This document shows, piece by piece, positions 54,286-64,000 of a stretch of DNA of 64,000 nt (positions within the stretch are counted from its first letter, which is position 1; every line of letters starts with the position of its first letter). The translations under genes were made by a program, and so were the position numbers. A model generated the notes under the pieces. The model made no database searches. It worked only from the letters and a program-made list of their open reading frames with translations, and was not told the DNA's origin. Source of the DNA: Oxalobacteraceae bacterium (GTDB lineage Bacteria; Pseudomonadota; Gammaproteobacteria; Burkholderiales; Burkholderiaceae_D); assembly GCA_021151485.1 (NCBI GenBank), contig JAGKXB010000003.1, forward strand, positions 23,949 to 87,948, given 5' to 3'.

Positions 54286-54370
54286 GCCGACGTGGTGAAA
54301 TTGGTAGACACGCTATCTTGAGGGGGTAGTGGCGAAAGCTGTGCGAGTTCGAGTCTCGCCGTCGGCACCA
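54286..54370 (+). tRNA. tRNA-Leu (anticodon GAG)
   Basis: 85 bases: acceptor GCCGACG pairing CGTCGGC, D arm TGGTGAAATTGGTAGACACG, anticodon GAG in the loop CTTGAGG, long variable arm (TGGCGAAAGCTG), T arm GCGAGTTCGAGTCTCGC and encoded CCA. Stands between secG and nuoA. Confidence 0.95.
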
Positions 54371-54395
54371 AAAATAAATAAAAAATAGGCTAAAT

Positions 54396-54431
54396 AGCCA
54401 GCTCTGCAAATTATTGCTCAGCTGGCTTTTT
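54396..54431 (+). terminator. Terminator between tRNA-Leu and nuoA
   Basis: AGCCAGCT (54396-54403) and AGCTGGCT (54420-54427) pair over 8 bp around a 16-base loop, followed by TTTT. It would separate tRNA transcription from nuo, so nuo may have its own promoter in the 49 bases left or be read through. Confidence 0.65.
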
Positions 54432-54480
54432 ACCAAATATAAGTTTTAATAAGATTTAAATAGAATTCAAAGAGCTTATT

Positions 54481-54840
54481 GTGAATCTTGAAAATTACCT
54501 GCCTGTTTTGTTGTTCATCCTCGTTGGTATCGGCGTTGGTGTTGTTCCACAAGTATTAGGGCGTGTGGTGGCACCATTCAAGCCTGATGCGGCAAAACTC
54601 TCTCCTTACGAATGTGGTTTTGAGGCGTTTGAAGATGCGCGTATGAAGTTTGACGTGCGCTACTACCTCGTCGCCATTCTCTTTATTTTGTTTGATTTGG
54701 AAACTGCGTTTTTCTTCCCTTGGGGCGTGGTTATGCGTGACCTTGGTTGGTACGGTTTCTTTGTTATGTTTAGTTTTGTTATCGAATTTGCGCTTGCATT
54801 TTGGTATATCTGGAAGAAAGGCGCCCTGGATTGGGAATAA
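54481..54840 (+). CDS. nuoA: NADH-quinone oxidoreductase subunit A
   Basis: 119 residues from a GTG. Three membrane helices; [46 protein letters not shown] is the family signature (Cys loop and acidic residues). Membrane arm of complex I near the quinone site. First gene of the nuoA-K stretch. Confidence 0.97.
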   Translation: MNLENYLPVLLFILVGIGVGVVPQVLGRVVAPFKPDAAKLSPYECGFEAFEDARMKFDVRYYLVAILFILFDLETAFFFPWGVVMRDLGWYGFFVMFSFVIEFALAFWYIWKKGALDWE

Positions 54841-54843
54841 ATT

Positions 54844-55320
54844 ATGTCAATTGAGGGAGTGTTAAAAGAGGGATTTATTACCACTACTGCGGACAAGTTA
54901 ATTAACTGGACGCGGACTGGTTCTATGTGGCCGATGTCGTTTGGTTTGGCATGTTGTGCTGTAGAGATGATGCACGCTGGGGCGTCCCGTTATGACTTGG
55001 ATCGTTTTGGTGTGGTATTTCGTCCTTCCCCGCGTCAATCTGACGTGATGATTGTTGCTGGTACCTTGTGCAACAAAATGGTGCCTGCACTGCGCAAGGT
55101 CTATGACCAAATGGCAGAGCCACGTTGGGTGATCTCCATGGGTTCTTGTGCCAATGGTGGTGGTTATTATCATTATTCCTACTCGGTGGTGCGCGGCTGT
55201 GATCGCATTGTGCCGGTCGATATTTACGTGCCTGGTTGTCCTCCTACCGCAGAGGCATTGCTCTACGGTGTCATGCAATTGCAAAACAAAATCAAGCGTA
55301 CTAATACGATTGCACGTTAA
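54844..55320 (+). CDS. nuoB: NADH-quinone oxidoreductase subunit B
   Basis: 158 residues. Holds cluster N2 through the adjacent Cys pair in [13 protein letters not shown] and Cys in [37 protein letters not shown]2 passes electrons to quinone. It starts 3 bases after nuoA. Confidence 0.98.
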   Translation: MSIEGVLKEGFITTTADKLINWTRTGSMWPMSFGLACCAVEMMHAGASRYDLDRFGVVFRPSPRQSDVMIVAGTLCNKMVPALRKVYDQMAEPRWVISMGSCANGGGYYHYSYSVVRGCDRIVPVDIYVPGCPPTAEALLYGVMQLQNKIKRTNTIAR

Positions 55321-55334
55321 TTCTCTTAGAAAAA

Positions 55335-55952
55335 ATGACGACGAAATTGGAAATCCTTGAATCTACTTTGCGCGACGCTTTAGGTGATCGTATTCAAAGT
55401 ATCAATGTGGCTTTCGGCGAAGCGACACTGGTTGTTGCCTCTGCTGAATATCTGTCAGTCATGCTTACCCTGCGCGATCATCCCAATTTGTCTTTTGATG
55501 AATTAATCGATCTGTGCGGCGTTGATTATTCTTCCTATGGTGAAGGCAGCGATGGCGCTTGGACTGGCGCGCGTTTTGCTGCAGTATCACACTTACTCTC
55601 TACTACGCATAACTGGCGTTTACGCGTGCGTGTCTTTGCACTTGACGATGCGATGCCTTTACTTCCTTCCTTAACCAGTGTTTGGGATAGTGCCAATTGG
55701 TACGAGCGTGAAGCGTTTGATTTGTTCGGTATTTTGTTTGATGGTCATGATGATTTGCGCCGCATTTTGACGGATTATGGTTTTGTTGGTCATCCTTTCC
55801 GCAAGGATTTCCCTGTGTCTGGTTATGTTGAGATGCGCTACGACTCTGAGCAAAAACGTGTGATTTATCAACCCGTTACTATTGCGCCACGCGAGTTAGT
55901 GCCGCGTGTGATTCGTGAAGAACATTACGGAATTAAATCGGGATCAAAATAA
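55335..55952 (+). CDS. nuoC: NADH-quinone oxidoreductase subunit C
   Basis: 205 residues; the 30-kDa subunit of the peripheral arm. [49 protein letters not shown] is the family signature. Separate from nuoD, unlike the fused nuoCD of enteric bacteria. Its stop overlaps the nuoD ATG (TAATG). Confidence 0.97.
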   Translation: MTTKLEILESTLRDALGDRIQSINVAFGEATLVVASAEYLSVMLTLRDHPNLSFDELIDLCGVDYSSYGEGSDGAWTGARFAAVSHLLSTTHNWRLRVRVFALDDAMPLLPSLTSVWDSANWYEREAFDLFGILFDGHDDLRRILTDYGFVGHPFRKDFPVSGYVEMRYDSEQKRVIYQPVTIAPRELVPRVIREEHYGIKSGSK

Positions 55953-57205
55953 TGGCTGAAATTAAAAATTACACCATCAACTTCGGTCCGCAGCATCCAG
56001 CCGCGCATGGTGTGTTGCGCCTTGTTTTGGAGTTGGATGGCGAAGTGATACAACGTGCCGATCCGCATATCGGATTGCTGCACCGTGCGACTGAAAAGTT
56101 GGTTGAGCAAAAAACCTATTTGCAATCTGTACCGTATATGGACAGGTTGGATTACGTTTCCATGATGTGTAATGAGCATGCTTACGTCATGGCAATTGAA
56201 AAAATGCTGGGCCTCGAAGTGCCGTTGCGTGCGCAATATATCCGCGTTATGTTTGATGAAATCACACGCTTGTTGAATCACTTGCTGTGGTTGGGCGCGC
56301 ATGCCTTGGACGTCGGTGCAATGGGCGTGTTTTTGTATGCATTCCGCGAGCGCGAAGATTTGATGGATTGCTACGAAGCGGTTTCTGGCGCGCGTATGCA
56401 TGCTGCTTATTATCGCCCTGGCGGCGTATATCGCGATTTGCCTAATACTATGCCGCAATACAAAGCATCGGTCTTGAGGAACAGCAAAGCAATCAAAGAA
56501 TTGAACGAAAATCGTCAAGGCTCCTTGCTCGATTTTATTGAAGACTTTACCAATCGCTTTCCTAAATATGTCGATGAGTATGAAACCTTATTGACTGATA
56601 ATCGGATTTGGAAGCAGCGTTTGGTTGGCATTGGCGTGGTCTCACCAGAGCGTGCCAAGGCGATGGGTTTTACTGGTCCTATGTTGCGTGGTTCTGGCGT
56701 TGAGTGGGATTTGCGTAAGAAGCAACCTTACGAAGTTTATGATTTGCTGGATTTTGATATTCCAGTTGGTACCAACGGTGATTGTTACGATCGTTATCTG
56801 GTACGTATTGAAGAGATGCGTCAGTCCAATCATTTGATCAAACAATGCGTGCAATGGCTGCGTCACAATCCCGGCCCAGTCATTGTGGATAATCACAAAG
56901 TTGCACCACCGGGTCGTGTCGATATGAAGTCCAATATGGAAGAGTTAATCCATCACTTCAAATTGTTCACTGAAGGTTTTCAGGTGCCAGTCGGTGAGGT
57001 GTATTCTGCTGTTGAACATCCCAAAGGCGAGTTTGGTATTTATTTGTTATCAGATGGGGCTAACAAGCCTTATCGCATGAAGATTCGTGCCCCAGGTTTT
57101 GCCCATTTGCAAGGTCTAAATGAAATGGCAAAAGGTCACATGATCGCCGATGCGGTCACTATCATCGGAACGCAGGATATTGTGTTTGGTGAGATTGATA
57201 GATAA
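55952..57205 (+). CDS. nuoD: NADH-quinone oxidoreductase subunit D
   Basis: 417 residues; 49-kDa subunit that forms the quinone cavity with Nuo[22 protein letters not shown] (the His in the loop near the quinone), [14 protein letters not shown] and, at the end, [35 protein letters not shown] are typical. Related to the large subunit of [NiFe] hydrogenases but without the metal-binding Cys. Confidence 0.98.
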   Translation: MAEIKNYTINFGPQHPAAHGVLRLVLELDGEVIQRADPHIGLLHRATEKLVEQKTYLQSVPYMDRLDYVSMMCNEHAYVMAIEKMLGLEVPLRAQYIRVMFDEITRLLNHLLWLGAHALDVGAMGVFLYAFREREDLMDCYEAVSGARMHAAYYRPGGVYRDLPNTMPQYKASVLRNSKAIKELNENRQGSLLDFIEDFTNRFPKYVDEYETLLTDNRIWKQRLVGIGVVSPERAKAMGFTGPMLRGSGVEWDLRKKQPYEVYDLLDFDIPVGTNGDCYDRYLVRIEEMRQSNHLIKQCVQWLRHNPGPVIVDNHKVAPPGRVDMKSNMEELIHHFKLFTEGFQVPVGEVYSAVEHPKGEFGIYLLSDGANKPYRMKIRAPGFAHLQGLNEMAKGHMIADAVTIIGTQDIVFGEIDR

Positions 57206-57242
57206 AAAGTAAACAAAAAATAAGTAAGAAATAAGGTAAAAA

Positions 57243-57743
57243 ATGTTGCTATCAGAGCAGGCATACAAAAAAATAGATCGTGAAATTGCAAAATTTCCGG
57301 CAGATCAAAAGCAATCTGCGGTCATGGCTGCACTTGCCATCGCGCAGGATGAAAAAGGATGGCTGTCACCTGAGGTGATGCAAGACGTAGCGAATTATTT
57401 GGGCATGCCAGCGATTGCAGTACAAGAAGTCGCGACTTTTTACAATATGTACAACTTGAAGCCAACAGGTAAATTCAAATTGTCTGTCTGTACTAATTTG
57501 CCTTGTGCTCTGTCTGGCGGTGAAAAAGCAGCGCAATACTTAAAGCAAAAATTAGGCATTGATTACAAAGAAACAACGGCTGATGGTCAATTTACTTTGC
57601 TTGAAGGCGAGTGCATGGGCGCCTGCGGTGATGCGCCCGTTATGTTAGTAAACAACAAGCGCATGTGTAGCTGGATGAGCAATGATAAGTTGGATGCATT
57701 ATTGAATGAGTTAGGTGAACAGCGTGAAGGTGAAGCGAAATGA
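57243..57743 (+). CDS. nuoE: NADH-quinone oxidoreductase subunit E
   Basis: 166 residues; thioredoxin-like [2Fe-2S] protein. [11 protein letters not shown] and [14 protein letters not shown] hold the four Cys ligands of N1a. Part of the NADH dehydrogenase module with NuoF and NuoG. Stop overlaps the nuoF ATG. Confidence 0.97.
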   Translation: MLLSEQAYKKIDREIAKFPADQKQSAVMAALAIAQDEKGWLSPEVMQDVANYLGMPAIAVQEVATFYNMYNLKPTGKFKLSVCTNLPCALSGGEKAAQYLKQKLGIDYKETTADGQFTLLEGECMGACGDAPVMLVNNKRMCSWMSNDKLDALLNELGEQREGEAK

Positions 57744-59035
57744 CTTGCTTGCATGATCGCCATATCAAGCCATTGATATTGGCAGGGTTAGATGGCCAGA
57801 ATTGGCATTTTGCTGATTATGTACAGCGTGGCGGATATGCCGCTTTGAAGCGCATATTGAATGAAAAAATTACGCCAGAACAAGTCATCGCTGAATTGAA
57901 AACATCGTCCTTACGTGGTCGTGGTGGTGCAGGTTTCCCAACGGGATTGAAGTGGAGTTTCATGCCACGTCAGTTGCCCGTACAAAAATATCTGGTTTGT
58001 AATACAGATGAAGGCGAACCAGGCACATTCAAAGATAGAGACATCATTCGCTACAATCCGCACGCCCTGATCGAAGGAATGGCGATTGCTGCTTATGCCA
58101 TGGGCATTACGGTTGGATACAACTATATTCATGGTGAAATTTGGGCGGATTACGATCGTTTTGAAGAAGCGATTGAAGAAGCTCGGGCCGCAGGAATGCT
58201 GGGCGACAAGATTCAGGGCAGTGATTTTTCCTTCCAATTACATGCTTTTCATGGCTATGGTGCTTACATTTGCGGTGAAGAAACAGCATTGCTGGAATCA
58301 TTAGAAGGTAAAAAAGGTCAGCCACGCTTCAAACCACCATTTCCGGCCAACTTTGGTCTTTATGGCAAGCCGACAACGATTAATAACACCGAAACTTTCG
58401 CTGCGGTGCCGTTTGTCATGAATATGGGCGGCGAACAATATGCTGCTTTGGGCAAACCCAATAATGGTGGTACCAAGATTTTCTCGATGTCCGGTGACGT
58501 TGCTAAACCTGGTAATTACGAAGTGCCGATGGGAACACCATTTGCGACTTTGTTGGAATTGGCTGGTGGCATGCGTGATGGTAAAAAAATCAAGGCTGTA
58601 ATTCCAGGTGGTTCTTCTATGCCAGTTTTGACGGGTGACGTCATGATGGCAACCGATATGGATTATGACTCGATTGCAAAAGCGGGCTCTATGTTGGGAT
58701 CCGGTGCTGTGATTGTGATGGATGAAACGCGCTGCATGGTGAAATCTTTGTTGCGTCTTTCGTATTTTTATTTTGAAGAATCCTGCGGTCAATGCACACC
58801 GTGCCGTGAGGGAACGGGCTGGTTGTATCGCATGGTACATCGCATTGAACATGGTTTGGGTCGTGCGGATGATTTGGATGTGTTGAATTCCATCGCAGAT
58901 AATATTCAGGGTCGTACAATTTGCGCCTTGGGTGACGCTGCGGCGATGCCAGTGCGCGCCATGATCAAAAATTTCCGTGAAGAATTTGAATATCACATCG
59001 AACATAAACGTTGTTTAGTTCCTGCTTATATTTAA
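57740..59035 (+). CDS. nuoF: NADH-quinone oxidoreductase subunit F
   Basis: 431 residues; binds NADH, FMN and cluster N3. [20 protein letters not shown] (nucleotide site), [21 protein letters not shown] (NADH/FMN site) and [14 protein letters not shown] with a later Cys in TICALGD for the [4Fe-4S] cluster. Entry point of electrons into complex I. Confidence 0.98.
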   Translation: MTCLHDRHIKPLILAGLDGQNWHFADYVQRGGYAALKRILNEKITPEQVIAELKTSSLRGRGGAGFPTGLKWSFMPRQLPVQKYLVCNTDEGEPGTFKDRDIIRYNPHALIEGMAIAAYAMGITVGYNYIHGEIWADYDRFEEAIEEARAAGMLGDKIQGSDFSFQLHAFHGYGAYICGEETALLESLEGKKGQPRFKPPFPANFGLYGKPTTINNTETFAAVPFVMNMGGEQYAALGKPNNGGTKIFSMSGDVAKPGNYEVPMGTPFATLLELAGGMRDGKKIKAVIPGGSSMPVLTGDVMMATDMDYDSIAKAGSMLGSGAVIVMDETRCMVKSLLRLSYFYFEESCGQCTPCREGTGWLYRMVHRIEHGLGRADDLDVLNSIADNIQGRTICALGDAAAMPVRAMIKNFREEFEYHIEHKRCLVPAYI

Positions 59036-59057
59036 CTTAAGCTTAAAGAATATCCCC

Positions 59058-61427
59058 ATGGTTGAAATCGAAATTGATGGTAAAAAGGTCTCCGTCCCAG
59101 CTGGCAGTATGGTGATGGATGCCGCCAATAAGCTTGGTACCTACATTCCTTATTTTTGTTATCACAAAAAATTATCCGTCGCGGCCAATTGTCGTATGTG
59201 CCTGGTTGATGTCGAAAAAGCACCTAAGCCTTTGCCAGCTTGTGCTACGCCGGTGAGTGCCGGTATGGTAGTGCGCTCCAATAGCGAAAACGCCATCAAA
59301 GCGCAAAAAGGCGTGATGGAATTTTTGCTGATTAATCACCCTCTTGATTGTCCAATTTGCGATCAAGGCGGTGAGTGTCAGTTACAGGATTTAGCTGTGG
59401 GATATGGCGCATCTTCTTCTCGTTATGAAGAAGAAAAACGCGTTGTATTTCATAAAAGTGCAGGTCCGCTCGTTGCAATGGAAGAAATGACACGCTGCAT
59501 ACATTGCACGCGTTGTGTGCGTTTTGGACAAGAAATTGCCGGTGTAATGGAATTGGGTATGTTGGGGCGTGGTGAGCATTCTGAAATCACTGCTTTTGTT
59601 GGCAAGACGGTTGATTCCGAATTGTCTGGCAACATGATTGATTTATGTCCAGTCGGTGCATTAACTTCCAAGCCTTTTCGTTATACCGCCCGTAACTGGG
59701 AATTGTCACGTCGTAAATCGATCAGTCCACATGACGGTTTGGGCGCCAACCTGATCGTTCAGGTGAAAAATAATAAAGTCATGCGCGTTTTGCCGTTGGA
59801 AAATGAAACGATTAATGAATGTTGGTTGTCAGATAAAGATCGTTTTTCTTACGAAGGCTTGAATAGTGCGGAGCGTTTGACACAGCCTATGATTAAACAA
59901 GGCGGTGAGTGGCAAACAACGGATTGGCAAACAGCATTGGAGTATGTGGCGCATGGTTTGAGAAATATCAAACATGAGCATGGCGCAGATGCAATTGCTG
60001 CACTCGCGACTCCACATTCTACTTTGGAAGAATTAGCATTATTGCAAAAATTGATGCGTGGGATTGGTTCTGAGAATATCGATTTTCGCTTGCGCCAGTC
60101 TGATTTTTCCTTGGGTACGAAAATCAAACCTTGGTTGGGAATGTCGATTGCTGAATTTGCTCAATTAGAGCAAGTATTTGTGATCGCTTCTTTCTTGCGT
60201 AAAGATCATCCCTTGTTGGCAGCGCGCTTACGTTCTGCTGTAAAAAAAGGCGCAACGCTCAGCATTTTGCATGCGAGTGATGATGATTTATTGATGCCAG
60301 TACAGAATAAAATGATTTTGCCGCCGTCTCTTTGGTTGATGGCTTTGGGCGAAATCATGGTTGCCGTTGCGCACTTGAAGGGGATGGCGACTCCTTCCGG
60401 TTTCGAAAACATTACACCCTCCGCCGAGGCCAAAAATATAGCGACTAGCCTTTTATCAGGCGAGCAAAAAGCTGTCTTGTTAGGTAATTCTGCCGTGCAA
60501 CATCCACAAGCATCGCAATTACATGCGATTGCCGAATGGATTGCACAACAAACTGGTGCCAAATTGGGGTATTTAACAGAAGCAGCGAATACTGTTGGTG
60601 CATATTTGGCCAATGCTTTGCCTGGTAATCAGGGTGCGAATGCATCGCAATCGTTTGCACAAGCTCGCAAAGCTTATTTGTTGTTGAACACGGAGCCTGA
60701 GCTTGATTGCGCGCAACCTCAGGTAGCGCGTGCAGCGTTAGATAAAGCGGAAATGGTCGTTGCATTTTCAGCGTATCAACAGGGGCGTGATTATGCCGAC
60801 GTATTGTTACCGATTGCGCCTTATACAGAGACTTCCGGTACTTTTGTTAATTGCGAAGGGCGTGCGCAAAGCTTTAATGGCACGGTCAAACCATTGGGTG
60901 AGGTGCGTCCTGCATGGAAAGTGTTGCGTGTGTTAGGCAATCTGTTGCAGTTGGATGGTTTTAATTACGATACTTCAGAACAAATTCGTAACGAAGTACT
61001 TGGTATAGAAAACGCCAGTGACATTAGCGGCAATGAAATTGATGTCTCTAATCAATTAAATAATATTGCCAAGGTTGCGGTACGTATACCAACGGGTTCG
61101 AATTTGCAAAATTTAGAACGTATTGCGGATGTGCCGATTTATTTTGCTGATGCAATTGTTCGTCGTGCTACATCGCTGCAAAAAACTCAGGACGCCAAGC
61201 CACCTAAGGCGTGGATGTGCGCTGCATTGATGCAACAATTAAACGTAGTTGTAGGCGATAAGGTCAGTGTACAACAAGGTGAGGGCAGTGCAGTGTTGCG
61301 TGTTGGTCTAGATGATTCTTTGCCTAAAAATGTACTAAAAGTGGCGGCTGCCCATGCTAGTACGATGATGTTAGGGGCCATGTTCGGTACCCTGAGTGTG
61401 AAAAAAGTTATGGTGGAAAGCACGTGA
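59058..61427 (+). CDS. nuoG: NADH-quinone oxidoreductase subunit G
   Basis: 789 residues. N-terminal [2Fe-2S] domain ([19 protein letters not shown]...ACATPV), a His/Cys cluster ([18 protein letters not shown]), another [4Fe-4S] ([11 protein letters not shown]...CPVGALT), then a molybdopterin-type fold without the cofactor residues. Carries several iron-sulfur clusters of the electron path. Length is normal for the betaproteobacterial form. Confidence 0.97.
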   Translation: MVEIEIDGKKVSVPAGSMVMDAANKLGTYIPYFCYHKKLSVAANCRMCLVDVEKAPKPLPACATPVSAGMVVRSNSENAIKAQKGVMEFLLINHPLDCPICDQGGECQLQDLAVGYGASSSRYEEEKRVVFHKSAGPLVAMEEMTRCIHCTRCVRFGQEIAGVMELGMLGRGEHSEITAFVGKTVDSELSGNMIDLCPVGALTSKPFRYTARNWELSRRKSISPHDGLGANLIVQVKNNKVMRVLPLENETINECWLSDKDRFSYEGLNSAERLTQPMIKQGGEWQTTDWQTALEYVAHGLRNIKHEHGADAIAALATPHSTLEELALLQKLMRGIGSENIDFRLRQSDFSLGTKIKPWLGMSIAEFAQLEQVFVIASFLRKDHPLLAARLRSAVKKGATLSILHASDDDLLMPVQNKMILPPSLWLMALGEIMVAVAHLKGMATPSGFENITPSAEAKNIATSLLSGEQKAVLLGNSAVQHPQASQLHAIAEWIAQQTGAKLGYLTEAANTVGAYLANALPGNQGANASQSFAQARKAYLLLNTEPELDCAQPQVARAALDKAEMVVAFSAYQQGRDYADVLLPIAPYTETSGTFVNCEGRAQSFNGTVKPLGEVRPAWKVLRVLGNLLQLDGFNYDTSEQIRNEVLGIENASDISGNEIDVSNQLNNIAKVAVRIPTGSNLQNLERIADVPIYFADAIVRRATSLQKTQDAKPPKAWMCAALMQQLNVVVGDKVSVQQGEGSAVLRVGLDDSLPKNVLKVAAAHASTMMLGAMFGTLSVKKVMVEST

Positions 61428-62515
61428 TGGATCAATTTCTCGCAATGGTTCATGCTGTTGGTTTGTCCTGGTTTGGTTTGACATGGCCGGTGGTATGGAA
61501 TTTGGTAAAAATTGTTTGCATGGTTCTGCCTATCATGGGATGCGTTGCGTACTTGACTTTGTGGGAACGCAAAATGATAGGTTGGATGCATATTCGTCTT
61601 GGTCCCAATAGAGTAGGCCCCGCTGGTTTGTTGCAACCGATTGCTGATGCATTGAAGTTATTGCTGAAAGAAATTGTTGTTCCAGCAAGAGCGAATAAAG
61701 TCCTTTTCGTGTTGGCACCTATCATGACTATCATGCCTGCGCTTGCAGCTTGGGCAGTCGTTCCATTTGGACCAGAAACTGTATTAGCCAATGTCAATGC
61801 TGCTTTGTTGTTGATTATGGCGATTACGTCGATGGAGGTTTACGGCGTCATCATTGCTGGCTGGGCCTCTAATTCCAAATATGCTTTTCTAGGAGCAATG
61901 CGTGCTTCAGCGCAAATGATTTCTTATGAAATTGCCATGGGTTTTGTGTTGGTCATTGTATTGATGGTATCGGGTAGCTTGAATTTGACGGATATTGTGA
62001 TGCAGCAATCTAAGGGTGTATTTTCTTCTTATGGATTGAATTTCCTTTCCTGGAACTGGCTTCCTTTGTTGCCCATGTTTGTTGTGTACATTATTTCCGG
62101 TATCGCAGAAACTAACCGTCACCCATTTGACGTGGTAGAAGGCGAATCTGAAATCGTTGCGGGTCACATGGTCGAATATTCCGGTATGTCGTTTGCCATG
62201 TTTTTCTTGGCTGAATATGCAAACATGATTTTGATTTCTGCCTTGGCATCCTTGATGTTCCTCGGCGGCTGGTCTTCTCCTATCGGCCCTCAAATTCCTG
62301 TATTAGGGTTATTGTCTTATTTGCCAGGATGGATTTGGTTGGGCATTAAAACGTTTGTCGTCGTGTCGCTGTTTATCTGGGCGCGCGCTTCCTTTCCACG
62401 TTATCGCTACGATCAAATTATGCGTTTAGGCTGGAAAGTGTTTATCCCGCTAACTTTGGTTTATTTAGTGATTGTGGCTGCTTGGATTCAATCACCATGG
62501 AATATCTGGAAATAA
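61427..62515 (+). CDS. nuoH: NADH-quinone oxidoreductase subunit H
   Basis: 362 residues from the ATG at 61427, which overlaps the nuoG stop (TGATG); a GTG one codon earlier is also in frame. Eight or so membrane helices; [36 protein letters not shown] and [42 protein letters not shown] are the family signatures. Joins the peripheral arm to the proton-pumping arm. Confidence 0.97.
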   Translation: MDQFLAMVHAVGLSWFGLTWPVVWNLVKIVCMVLPIMGCVAYLTLWERKMIGWMHIRLGPNRVGPAGLLQPIADALKLLLKEIVVPARANKVLFVLAPIMTIMPALAAWAVVPFGPETVLANVNAALLLIMAITSMEVYGVIIAGWASNSKYAFLGAMRASAQMISYEIAMGFVLVIVLMVSGSLNLTDIVMQQSKGVFSSYGLNFLSWNWLPLLPMFVVYIISGIAETNRHPFDVVEGESEIVAGHMVEYSGMSFAMFFLAEYANMILISALASLMFLGGWSSPIGPQIPVLGLLSYLPGWIWLGIKTFVVVSLFIWARASFPRYRYDQIMRLGWKVFIPLTLVYLVIVAAWIQSPWNIWK

Positions 62516-62519
62516 AATC

Positions 62520-63020
62520 ATGAAAGTTAAGATAAACGCAATAAGAGATTTTTTCGCCAGCTTGATGTTGCTGGAGCTGGCAAAGGGATTGGCCTTAACT
62601 GGTCGATACATGTTTGCTCGCAAAATCACGGTGCAATTTCCAGAAGAAAAAACACCTTTATCGCCACGTTTTCGTGGTTTGCATGCTTTGCGTCGTTATT
62701 CAAACGGCGAAGAGCGTTGCATTGCCTGTAAGTTATGCGAAGCAGTATGTCCTGCCATGGCGATTACCATTGAATCCGAGCAACGTGATGATGGCTCACG
62801 TCGTACCACGCGTTACGATATTGATTTCACAAAATGTATTTTTTGCGGTTTTTGTGAAGAATCTTGCCCAGTTGATTCAATTGTTGAGACGCACGTTCTT
62901 GAGTATCACGGTGAAAAACGTGGTGATTTGTATTACACCAAAGAAATGTTGTTGGCAGTGGGCGATCGTTATGAAAATGAAATCGCTGCTGCACGTGCGG
63001 CAGATGCGCCTTATCGTTAA
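62520..63020 (+). CDS. nuoI: NADH-quinone oxidoreductase subunit I
   Basis: 166 residues from the ATG at 62520; a longer frame overlapping nuoH is not needed. Two [4Fe-4S] motifs, [16 protein letters not shown] and [16 protein letters not shown], hold N6a and N6b. Peripheral arm ferredoxin. It starts 4 bases after nuoH. Confidence 0.97.
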   Translation: MKVKINAIRDFFASLMLLELAKGLALTGRYMFARKITVQFPEEKTPLSPRFRGLHALRRYSNGEERCIACKLCEAVCPAMAITIESEQRDDGSRRTTRYDIDFTKCIFCGFCEESCPVDSIVETHVLEYHGEKRGDLYYTKEMLLAVGDRYENEIAAARAADAPYR

Positions 63021-63086
63021 TAAGTTGATGCTTAGAAGTTAATGTCTAGTCTGATTTAATTTACTTAATTTAATATAAGTTTCCTT

Positions 63087-63695
63087 ATGGAATTTCAAAT
63101 TGTCTTGTTTTATGTTTTTGCAGCGATACTGGTGATTGCGGCGATGCGTGTCATTACGGCACGAAATCCGGTGCATGCCGTTTTGTTTTTGGTTTTGGCG
63201 TTTTTCTCCGCAGCAGCAATTTGGATGTTGTTGAAGGCTGAGTTCCTCGCTATTGTTTTGGTATTGGTGTATGTCGGTGCTGTGATGGTTTTATTCCTTT
63301 TTGTCGTCATGATGTTGGATATCAATCTTGACAAAATACGAGAAGGTTTTTGGAATTATTTCCCTCTTGCTGCGACGGTAGGAGTGATTATTGTATTGGA
63401 AATGGCGACCGTATTACTACGTGGATTTTGGAGGGGGGAAGCGCAAAACTCTCTCGTTAGTACAGCCCATATTGGTGGTACCAAAGAGTTAGGCTTGCTG
63501 ATTTATACACAATATATTTATGCATTTGAAATTGCAGCCGTGATTTTGTTGCTAGCGATTATTGCTGCTGTTGTGTTGACCTTGCGCCGTCGGAAAGATA
63601 CTAAATACTTTGATCCTGCTGATGCAGTCAAGGTGAAACGTAGTGAGCGTGTTCGTTTAGTAAAAATGCAAGCTGAGAAATCGAGAGAAAAATGA
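63087..63695 (+). CDS. nuoJ: NADH-quinone oxidoreductase subunit J
   Basis: 202 residues, five membrane helices, with the core segment [27 protein letters not shown]. Part of the membrane arm near the coupling site. Its charged tail ([28 protein letters not shown]) is long, as in other betaproteobacteria. The nuoK ATG overlaps its stop. Confidence 0.96.
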   Translation: MEFQIVLFYVFAAILVIAAMRVITARNPVHAVLFLVLAFFSAAAIWMLLKAEFLAIVLVLVYVGAVMVLFLFVVMMLDINLDKIREGFWNYFPLAATVGVIIVLEMATVLLRGFWRGEAQNSLVSTAHIGGTKELGLLIYTQYIYAFEIAAVILLLAIIAAVVLTLRRRKDTKYFDPADAVKVKRSERVRLVKMQAEKSREK

Positions 63696-64000
63696 TGACT
63701 GTGACACTTTCCCATTATTTGATTTTGGCAGCAATTCTATTTGCTATTTCTATCGTTGGTATTTTTCTGAATCGTAAAAATATCATTGTTTTATTAATGG
63801 CAATTGAGTTGATGTTGCTGGCAATCAATACAAATTTCATCGCCTTTTCACATTACTTGGGCGATGCTGCAGGCCAGATTTTTGTTTTCTTTATTCTTAC
63901 TGTGGCAGCTGCTGAATCGGCGATTGGCCTAGCAATTTTGGTTGTGCTATTCCGTAATCTCAATACGATTAATGTAGAAGATTTAGATACTCTTAAAGGT
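63692..64000 (+). CDS. nuoK: NADH-quinone oxidoreductase subunit K, stop codon outside window
   Basis: 103 residues are visible and the stop is not. [53 protein letters not shown] is the family start with the conserved Glu in AIELML; the end [10 protein letters not shown] is where the family usually stops, so at most a few residues are missing. MrpC-like subunit of the proton-pumping arm. nuoL, M and N are expected after the window. Confidence 0.95.
   Translation, partial: MMTVTLSHYLILAAILFAISIVGIFLNRKNIIVLLMAIELMLLAINTNFIAFSHYLGDAAGQIFVFFILTVAAAESAIGLAILVVLFRNLNTINVEDLDTLKG

Overview
The window (64 kb, moderately AT-rich) looks like the chromosome of a betaproteobacterium, most likely of the order Burkholderiales. 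The main pointers are tpiA-secG-tRNA-Leu leading into a full nuo operon with separate nuoC and nuoD, a zipA-ligA pair, an intracellular PHA depolymerase, a DUF1841 gene, a stand-alone RsxB-type ferredoxin, and PpsR/PpsA side by side. The genus cannot be fixed from the sequence. The type III secretion system (T3SS) and its probable effectors suggest life with a eukaryotic host.

Layout. 1-3526: the 3' part of a lytic transglycosylase gene (mltD), a c-type cytochrome and a DEAD-box helicase. 3606-3996: tRNA-Ala and two tRNA-Glu genes closed by a terminator. 4024-14164: housekeeping genes (marC, ppsR divergent from ppsA, thrC, ispF, zipA, ligA, def). 14279-30965: a T3SS island. It holds an ECF sigma factor, needle, secretin, inner rod, ring lipoprotein, SctK and SctL on the plus strand; the export gate SctU-T-S-R and C-ring SctQ on the minus strand; then a minus-strand block with two SycD-like chaperones, two translocators and a filament or tip-like protein. 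SctN, SctV, SctD, SctO, SctP and SctW are not here and must be encoded elsewhere if the machine works. 31189-38714: an accessory stretch with a secreted Cys-rich/Ig-like protein, a flavin reductase, a small protein with a deamidase-like Cys/His arrangement, an ABC-F protein, a degenerate MITE-like repeat, and an 809-residue trypsin-fold protein without a signal peptide.

38836-49522: two cytochromes c, DUF1841, nth, rsxB, phaZ, tRNA-Leu(CAG), and the minus-strand envelope operon ybgC-tolQ-tolR-tolA-tolB-pal-cpoB, followed by an SDR dehydrogenase (ydfG-like). 49613-52629: a small Cys-rich protein, then DUF2946 and a copper-type TonB-dependent receptor. 52753-64000: tpiA, secG, tRNA-Leu(GAG) and nuoA to nuoK; nuoK runs off the window end.

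The most notable material is in and beside the T3SS island: a minor translocator (SctB-like) enlarged by a run of degenerate ~40-residue repeats; a near-consensus HrpL-type promoter box in front of the translocator operon, in the same island as an ECF sigma gene; a secretin with a Gln-rich extension of about 209 residues; and two candidate effectors nearby. All functional statements are from reading the sequence and from family knowledge; no database search was run.
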